From Candidatus Scatousia excrementipullorum (GTDB lineage Bacteria; Cyanobacteriota; Vampirovibrionia; Gastranaerophilales; Gastranaerophilaceae): a stretch of DNA of 10,116 bases. The stretch covers positions 1 to 10,116 of the forward strand of contig JADIND010000007.1 of assembly GCA_017694215.1 (NCBI GenBank), written 5' to 3'. Below the pieces are notes generated by a model. The model made no database searches, was not told where the DNA came from, and worked only from the letters and a program-made list of their open reading frames with translations. Of this stretch, positions 4,579-10,116 are shown in pieces; within the stretch, counting starts at the first letter, position 1; the number at the start of each line of letters is the position of its first letter. The position numbers and the translations under genes are program-made.

Positions 4579-7500
4579 ATGAGCATGGAACAGGAAACTT
4601 TAATTTACGTAGAAGAGAATGACAAATCGGAAGCAAGAATACTTGCACAAAGCTTTGCGAAAAAGGAAATTAAAAGCAGAGCTTACATAAACGCACTCGG
4701 GGCGGAACTGGGCATGAAATATCTTGCCCTGGAAAATATAACCGGTTCAAGATTATATAATATGCATTCAGTACATAGAATTCTTGAAGAATTCGATATT
4801 TCGGATATTATGCTTAATAATATTCATATTGATGTCCGTGTGGTTTTTGACGAAAATTATATCTTTGTTCCGAAATCTCATTTTGAATATGATATTCTTC
4901 CGGATATTTATTTTGTACTTTTACTTTCGGAAGATCAGTCCCATGCTGCATTTTTAGGTTTCTTTGAACCAAAATTAATTAATAAAAATAACCAGAATAA
5001 AGATTATTATTTTATTGAAAAAGAAAAACTGACACCTCCTTCAGGTTTAAAATCTTTTATTGAAAATTTCAAAGGTAATACAACGCATTCACTTTCTGCT
5101 GTTGAAAATGAAAAGGCCGAATTTTTAATGCTTTCTATGACGGATCAGAATATTACTGTCGATGAAACAAAAGAATTGTTGAAAATGTTGCAGAAAAGTG
5201 CGGATTTGAGAGATAAATTTATTGAATTTGAAAATTTTGAATTGCTTGCATATAAAGCAGAACATTCACCTTATGTTACTATTCCTGAAACAATAACAAA
5301 AGACGAAGTGCTTGATACGACCATTGACGATTTGAAATCTGTTGATTCGGATGAAGCAGGTGCTGAGAATCTTGAATTTTCTGCAGAAGAGGGTATTTCT
5401 GTAGAAAATCTTGAGCTTAATGCAGAATCCGGAGATTTGGAAATCGGTGATATTGAACTTGGTGATATTGATACGAGCACAGTCACAGATACTGCAGATG
5501 TGCTTGATACGGTTGAAGATATTGCACAAACTGTTGAATCCGTACAGGAAGTTGAAGAGTCGGGAGAATTGGCTGCAGGTGCCGCAGCGGCAGGTACTGT
5601 TGCAGCTGCAGGTGAAGTGATTGCAGATACCGTTGAAGAAGCTCTTGAAAATGCGGTTGATATGCTGGAAAGTGATAATATCGTTCCGGAACCTGAACAA
5701 AATAATGCTCCGGATGAAATACTAACGGCAAGTATTGATGATTTGTCGGATTTTAATTCGGACGATTTGTCAGAATTATCAACAGATGAAAGTTCAACAG
5801 ATATAAACGTTTCTGTTGATATGTCCGGTGGAGATTCCGGTATGGCAGATATGGATCAGCTTACGGCAAAAGCAAGTGCAGGAAATTTCTCGGAGGCATC
5901 TCTGGATGACTTTATGGCGGATGACAACAGTTCTGACGGAGAAGATTTAATAAGTGTAGAAACATTGCAGGAAGAAACAGCACGCAGAAAAGGGCTGCTA
6001 CCTTCTATTGATGATGAATCAATTCTTGAAAGCAGTCTGGATTTTTCAAAAGTTGAAGCTGTTCCTCAGATTAATGAAGCGGATTTGAGAGCCGGCATGG
6101 AAACGGTTGATATCTCCGGATTTGATTCAATAGCTCCGGAAGTTCGTCTGGAAGAGGGTTCTACTCAGCAAGATGACGTTCTTGATATCTCCGATGTTGA
6201 AACAAAGCCTAATAATTTTGGTGCTAATATCAGCGAGACTATAGAGTTTAACAATATTCAACAGGTGGATAATTCTTGCGAAAACCAGACTAATAAACAA
6301 AATACTGCACCAACCGCAAATCTTGATGATTTTGGAGCTCTGGAACCGTTGAACAGCGGTAATGACGGAATGTTTATTGATGATTTGGATAATATGGATT
6401 TATCTCTCGGGGCTGCTCCTGCTCCGGCGACATCTAATAAACCTGCAGTGAAAAAACCGGCAACACCTATGGATGTTGATTTGAGCGGTTTTCAATCTCT
6501 TGATATGGAATCCTTCTCATATGTGCCGCTTGCTGAAGCTCAAAAAGATACAAGTATTCCTATTGAAAAGGAAGAAGAAGACCTTGCAAAAGTTTTACTC
6601 GGCAATGCTTCACTTAGCGGGCTTGACTCAATTCCAGATTTTGACGGTGCACCTCATACGCAAAATGATATTTTTGAAGAACAAAATGAATCGGTTCAGG
6701 ATAAAACAGTGCATGTTCCAAAAGGTAGTCTTGCTGATGAACCACTGGGAGAGCCTGAAATGTTATCTTTTGATTTTGATGCTCCGAAACCGGCACCTTC
6801 AGCCGCACCGGCTGCAGCTCCGGCGGATGGAATCCGGCAGGCTGTACCTGCAGAAGCAGAACTAAATACTGTTGAAGAACCTGAAGTTCAGAAAATTGCA
6901 GATTTACAGGCTGTTCAGCAGCAGGATTCGCTTGAACAGGTTCCGGAAACAATGGATTCTGTTGAAACACTCAGTGTGGATGATATTGTAGATTCGCCGG
7001 AAGAATCAAACGTAGATGTTGATATGATTTCAAAAGCTGTAGACATGGATGTTGCCCAGGATGCTCAAATGGCTCAAGCTGCAGAAGCTGCTCAGGATGT
7101 ACAACCGGCAGAAGATTCCGCTGACGATATGTCTTTTGAAGATATTTCGCTGGATGATTTGTCACAGCTTACAGCCGATAACGGATTTTTTGATAATTCA
7201 CAGCCGTCTGTAAATCCTGTCCCTCCTCAAACTCAGTCTGTACCGGCTGCGGCCGCCACGGCTGAATCAAATGTGGTTCCGGTAAGTGCGTCTTCTTCGG
7301 CCGGTTCTGACATGCCTAATAATGGAAATTCCGATTTGACCATGCTTTTTGAAGAATCGCAAAAATCACTTTCGGATGATGTTATTGATGAAAATTACAG
7401 AGCTGTTGAAACGAGCGGTTTTGTTCCATCTTTACCTCATCTTCCGGAAAGACAATCCGGCGGAAAAGGAAAACTAATCGGTGCTGCCGTATTTGTTGCT

Positions 7501-8124
7501 TTAATTGTAGCAGGGACTTTCTTCGGCTTGAGTATGAAAAATAAAAACGAACTTGCCGATGTTGAAGCAATTTCGCAACCGGTTCCGGAAAATACAGAAC
7601 TGCCGCCGGTTCCTGGTACAGAACAGCCGGTTCAGAGCGAAGGAGAAAATACCAATATTGAAGCTAACGCACCGGAAGTTATTGATATGCCGCAAAATCA
7701 GGCTGAACCTACAAACGTTAAAAAAGAGGCTCCAAAGGATAATAAAGTTACGGGAGCCAAACCTGTTAACCCTGAAGGTTCTATAATGTCTGTCAAGAAG
7801 TTGTCATGGGAATTGCCGGATTATCTTTCCTACAGTCAGGAAATGAAAAAATATCTACAAACTGCCGGCAGAAGTATTAAACTGACATTGACAAGCGATT
7901 TGCTTCTCACTTCGGAATATGCTTATTCAAATCAGGTTAAAGTTTCTATGAAACTATCTAAAGACGGTAATCTAACAGATTCAAAAATTGTAACTTCCAG
8001 CGGTTCAAAAGAAATAGACGATATTGTGTTACAAACTGTTAAAGAAACATTGAATGTCGTAAAACCGCCACAGGGTGAGGTTCCGACCCCTGATTACAGT
8101 TTGGGGCTTATCATTAATTTCTAA
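4579..8124 (+). CDS. Large single-pass protein with acidic repeat-rich cytosolic region and TonB-like C-terminal domain
   Basis: This 1181-residue protein has no classical family assignment. Residues 1–235 look folded; within them about 80–160 (VRVVFDENYIFVP, then LPDIYFVLLL, FLGFFEP and YYFIEKEKL) follow a strand pattern that resembles the cyanobacterial DUF1822 family, a tentative match. Residues 236–960 are acidic, low in complexity and almost free of cysteine, with many short motifs such as IDDLS and SGFDSI and Ala/Pro-rich stretches. Residues 966–986 form one membrane span after basic GGKGK. A Pro/Glu-rich linker leads to a TonB-type C-terminal domain (about 1095–1181: VKVSMKLSKDGN, IVTSSG, EIDDIVLQTVK). 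The predicted topology is N-terminus in the cytosol and C-terminus in the periplasm. It heads an operon-like cluster with a sigma factor and a zinc-ribbon ATPase, which suggests envelope signalling or motor coupling. No ExbB/ExbD genes are visible. The start is fixed by AGGAGGAG at 4565. Confidence 0.85.
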   Translation: MSMEQETLIYVEENDKSEARILAQSFAKKEIKSRAYINALGAELGMKYLALENITGSRLYNMHSVHRILEEFDISDIMLNNIHIDVRVVFDENYIFVPKSHFEYDILPDIYFVLLLSEDQSHAAFLGFFEPKLINKNNQNKDYYFIEKEKLTPPSGLKSFIENFKGNTTHSLSAVENEKAEFLMLSMTDQNITVDETKELLKMLQKSADLRDKFIEFENFELLAYKAEHSPYVTIPETITKDEVLDTTIDDLKSVDSDEAGAENLEFSAEEGISVENLELNAESGDLEIGDIELGDIDTSTVTDTADVLDTVEDIAQTVESVQEVEESGELAAGAAAAGTVAAAGEVIADTVEEALENAVDMLESDNIVPEPEQNNAPDEILTASIDDLSDFNSDDLSELSTDESSTDINVSVDMSGGDSGMADMDQLTAKASAGNFSEASLDDFMADDNSSDGEDLISVETLQEETARRKGLLPSIDDESILESSLDFSKVEAVPQINEADLRAGMETVDISGFDSIAPEVRLEEGSTQQDDVLDISDVETKPNNFGANISETIEFNNIQQVDNSCENQTNKQNTAPTANLDDFGALEPLNSGNDGMFIDDLDNMDLSLGAAPAPATSNKPAVKKPATPMDVDLSGFQSLDMESFSYVPLAEAQKDTSIPIEKEEEDLAKVLLGNASLSGLDSIPDFDGAPHTQNDIFEEQNESVQDKTVHVPKGSLADEPLGEPEMLSFDFDAPKPAPSAAPAAAPADGIRQAVPAEAELNTVEEPEVQKIADLQAVQQQDSLEQVPETMDSVETLSVDDIVDSPEESNVDVDMISKAVDMDVAQDAQMAQAAEAAQDVQPAEDSADDMSFEDISLDDLSQLTADNGFFDNSQPSVNPVPPQTQSVPAAAATAESNVVPVSASSSAGSDMPNNGNSDLTMLFEESQKSLSDDVIDENYRAVETSGFVPSLPHLPERQSGGKGKLIGAAVFVALIVAGTFFGLSMKNKNELADVEAISQPVPENTELPPVPGTEQPVQSEGENTNIEANAPEVIDMPQNQAEPTNVKKEAPKDNKVTGAKPVNPEGSIMSVKKLSWELPDYLSYSQEMKKYLQTAGRSIKLTLTSDLLLTSEYAYSNQVKVSMKLSKDGNLTDSKIVTSSGSKEIDDIVLQTVKETLNVVKPPQGEVPTPDYSLGLIINF

Positions 8125-8136
8125 GTATGATATAAT
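8108..8136 (+). promoter_or_regulatory. Internal extended -10 promoter for the sigma factor gene
   Basis: TTATCA (8108–8113), a 17-bp spacer and TATAAT (8131–8136) lie at the junction of the two genes. The spacer ends in TGA, so the -10 reads TGATATAAT, a perfect extended -10. The predicted start near 8143 gives an 18-nt leader before the GTG at 8161. The sigma factor could thus be made without transcription of the long upstream gene. Confidence 0.55.
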
Positions 8137-8160
8137 TCTGTAAGATAAGGAAATAAATAC

Positions 8161-8736
8161 GTGGAATTGACTCAGGATAAAATAGAGCTGATTGAAAAAT
8201 TAATCAGAAACGATAGAAAGTTCGTTAATAACGAAGATTTGTACGAAGATTTTTTTAATGAAATGTGCAAGCGTTCCATGCCGATTGTAAATACAATAAC
8301 ATCGGACGCTACGCTGGAGGCGTATTTAAGAAAAATCGCAACAACAAGTATTATTAACGTTCTGAAAGACTCCGGCAGATTGAGAAGAACCCGTGAGGGC
8401 TATTCTTCAGTCAAAAGTGTTCCGCTGGAAGATAATAACCATGGAAATGAGACAACCGTAAATTATTCCAATGCTAAAATTCAATACAATATCGTAGATT
8501 TTGAAAGTAATCCGGAAGACCTTGCGGTTAAAAACGAAATCTTGCAGAAAGTTATTGATGCTTTATATTCTATAAATAACGCTGAACCGGATAAACAATA
8601 TTTAAGAATTTATAAGTTAAGATACGATGAAGGCATGACTCAAAAAGAAATTGCTCAGGAATTGAATCTTTCTCAGGCAGAAATATCTAAAAGATTGTTT
8701 AAATTGATGGAAAAGGTTAAAAAAGCGTTTAACTAA
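8161..8736 (+). CDS. Sigma-70 family RNA polymerase sigma factor (small, ECF-like)
   Basis: Small sigma factors direct RNA polymerase to a limited set of promoters. This 191-residue protein has a clear C-terminal region 4: residues 147–190 contain the helix-turn-helix MTQKEIAQELNLSQAEISKR, which reads the -35 element. Residues about 25–80 (DLYEDFFNEM, then LEAYLRKIATTSIINVLKD and RLRR) fit a diverged region 2, joined to region 4 by a linker of about 50 residues rich in Asn, Ser and acidic residues. The start is GTG, with AAGGA 9 nt upstream. It follows the TonB-like gene by 36 nt and is followed after 14 nt by the zinc-ribbon ATPase gene. No recognisable anti-sigma factor is encoded nearby, so the partners may control it. 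A diverged DNA-binding regulator that is not a sigma factor is less likely. Confidence 0.88.
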   Translation: MELTQDKIELIEKLIRNDRKFVNNEDLYEDFFNEMCKRSMPIVNTITSDATLEAYLRKIATTSIINVLKDSGRLRRTREGYSSVKSVPLEDNNHGNETTVNYSNAKIQYNIVDFESNPEDLAVKNEILQKVIDALYSINNAEPDKQYLRIYKLRYDEGMTQKEIAQELNLSQAEISKRLFKLMEKVKKAFN

Positions 8737-8750
8737 TCGGGATTCTAACA

Positions 8751-10116
8751 ATGAAGTGTCCAATTTGTAAAAAGACAATTCCGGACAATACGCTTAAATG
8801 TCCATACTGCAAAACCAGAACAGGTTTAATCTGTAAAAATTGTCATACTGTAAATACTATTTTTGATATTGTTTGCAGGAAGTGCGGAGAAGAAATTCTT
8901 AAGCTCTGTCCTGAATGCAGTTGTGTCAATTTCCCGAATGCTAAAAAGTGCAGGAATTGCGGTTTTACTTTTAACGAACCGGTAAAAGTCCGTGCTGTTA
9001 CACCTGAAACAATTAACCCTCTTGAATTTCCGGCAAAATTTGTTTCACAAAAAATAGCAAAAAACATGCTGGAAAGAGGACTTGTATCAAATAAAAAGAT
9101 TTTTTCATTAAGCGGGGTAAGAGGACTGGGCAAAAGCGTCGTTGTTTCTCAGGTGATGGCGGATTTGAAAGAGAGTGAATTTATCTGGTTTTACGGTAAA
9201 TGCACTCCTATTACCCAGCTTACGCCGGGCGGACTTATTCAGGATATTTTGTTGAATCTTTTTAATCTTCCGAATTTTTGCCTGAATAGTTTGAAATTTA
9301 AAAAAGATGCAACCAGATTTTTCCAGAATGAATTTCCTTATCTTTCTTACAGCGAAGTTCTGGATTTTTTGAATTTTTTGTATCCTGCAAAATTTGGTGT
9401 GTTTGAAGATTTGATGATTAACAAAAATAAAACGTTTGATTTTCTCAATAAAATTTTCGATAATATAGTTTATAACAGTAAATTTGTTTTTGTTATTGAC
9501 AATTTTGATAATATAGACGGATTTTCTTATGAATTTTTGAACAGTTTTATAAGAAAAGATAATGTATGGGACAATCTCAAACTTTTGTTAATTTATAATG
9601 AAGCAAAACCTGCGAAAGGTTTTTTTAATTTTCAGGATGCAACAAAAAGCGTTTATCTTGATGTAAGTCTTGCCCCTTTTGAACCTGAAGAAATGATAGA
9701 ATTTGTTCAGCGTAAGAAATCAGAGGTTGAAAATTTCCCGAAACTTAATGATACTGAAAACCGTGCAATGTTTGTAAACTGTAAGGGTAATCCCGCTTAT
9801 CTTGAGCAGGCTCTTGCTCTTAAACTGGATTGTGTGACTGCAGGTGTTGATTTTGTGCCGCCGCGTAGTTATCAGGATTTGATTGCCGCCAGACTTAATA
9901 TTCTGAAAGATGCACACAAAACCGCATACGTAACTCTCATTGCTTCTGCTGTTCTCGGAGATAAAATTAATCTTAATTTGATAAAACAAATTTTTGAATT
10001 TACGGATAATCAGTTTGAGGAAATTATTGAATATCTGGAAAAACTTAATTTTGTTTCACCGTTGAACGATATTTTTTACAGATTTAAGGATTTATTGTTG
10101 TGGGAAACCATTATGA
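8751..10116 (+). CDS. Triple zinc-ribbon protein fused to a STAND/AAA-type P-loop ATPase (3' end cut by window edge)
   Basis: The frame is open for 455 codons from the ATG at 8751 to the window edge. Residues 1–75 hold six CxxC pairs (C3/C6, C17/C20, C28/C31, C42/C45, C53/C56, C67/C70), enough for three zinc ribbons. A P-loop ATPase follows: Walker A GVRGLGKS at residues 122–129 and a Walker B-like strand FVFVIDNFD at residues 245–253. After this the sequence has the look of STAND-type regulators: a segment VNCKGNPAYLEQAL (about residues 343–356), then helices resembling a winged-helix or arm domain. In related bacterial proteins zinc ribbons and such ATPases often accompany cyclase or TPR domains; no cyclase is present in the visible part. 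The gene begins 14 nt after the sigma gene with only a weak GGGA upstream, suggesting translational coupling. A regulatory, ATP-dependent switch role is inferred. Confidence 0.87.
   Translation, partial: MKCPICKKTIPDNTLKCPYCKTRTGLICKNCHTVNTIFDIVCRKCGEEILKLCPECSCVNFPNAKKCRNCGFTFNEPVKVRAVTPETINPLEFPAKFVSQKIAKNMLERGLVSNKKIFSLSGVRGLGKSVVVSQVMADLKESEFIWFYGKCTPITQLTPGGLIQDILLNLFNLPNFCLNSLKFKKDATRFFQNEFPYLSYSEVLDFLNFLYPAKFGVFEDLMINKNKTFDFLNKIFDNIVYNSKFVFVIDNFDNIDGFSYEFLNSFIRKDNVWDNLKLLLIYNEAKPAKGFFNFQDATKSVYLDVSLAPFEPEEMIEFVQRKKSEVENFPKLNDTENRAMFVNCKGNPAYLEQALALKLDCVTAGVDFVPPRSYQDLIAARLNILKDAHKTAYVTLIASAVLGDKINLNLIKQIFEFTDNQFEEIIEYLEKLNFVSPLNDIFYRFKDLLLWETIM

Noticed and set aside
5266..5731. Several open frames (both strands) rich in Cys/Phe, Ser or Gln
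   Set aside because: They are shadows of the acidic repetitive coding sequence of the TonB-like gene, whose biased codons keep other frames open.
6500..7165. Gln- and Leu-rich open frames, including a 118-codon frame on the minus strand
   Set aside because: They lie inside the same low-complexity coding region and read only its codon bias; no start signals or known domains.
8843..9133. A 96-codon minus-strand frame
   Set aside because: It is antisense to the zinc-ribbon ATPase, whose CxxC pairs and Walker A are encoded on the plus strand over the same bases.

Overview
The window is AT-rich bacterial DNA with short intergenic gaps. It looks like a Cyanobacteria-related, non-photosynthetic lineage, most likely Vampirovibrionia/Melainabacteria (gut Gastranaerophilales type). 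This rests on three things: the rpmG–trnW–secE–nusG order, a coaD gene paired with a coiled-coil 'ATP synthase b / DivIVA-like' gene of a kind found in Cyanobacteria, and a small membrane protein starting with a 'VSFRG' N-terminal signature that I associate with Gastranaerophilales proteins. The assignment is an inference and was not tested by any search.

Left part, minus strand (1–2568). Reading in the direction of transcription, coaD (CoA biosynthesis) has its own promoter. A coiled-coil protein gene follows with a consensus promoter and a strong terminator. Next comes a housekeeping unit of ribosomal protein L33, tRNA-Trp(CCA), SecE and NusG, with NusG cut by the left edge. The leader of that unit carries a perfect inverted repeat. 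L33, SecE and NusG link the ribosome, protein export and transcription elongation.

Middle (2569–4578). A plus-strand hemW (radical SAM haem chaperone family) converges on a minus-strand gene for a small alanine-rich single-pass membrane protein. They share a bidirectional terminator. The small gene is transcribed away from the operon on its right, across a 168-bp intergenic region with a 19-bp palindrome, three phased TTACAA repeats and a short hairpin.

Right part, plus strand (4579–10116). A compact three-gene cluster: (1) a 1181-residue protein with a folded N-terminal domain, about 730 residues of acidic low-complexity sequence studded with short 'S-[IL]-D-D-[LF]' and 'SG[FL]xS[IL]' motifs, one membrane segment and a TonB-like C-terminal domain; (2) a small sigma-70-family factor; (3) a protein with three zinc ribbons joined to a P-loop ATPase of STAND/AAA type, cut by the right edge. 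The order suggests an envelope-to-transcription signalling module. That function is inference, but it is the most interesting part of the window. No mobile elements, CRISPR arrays or clear pseudogenes were seen, and no stretch over 300 bases lacks a gene.
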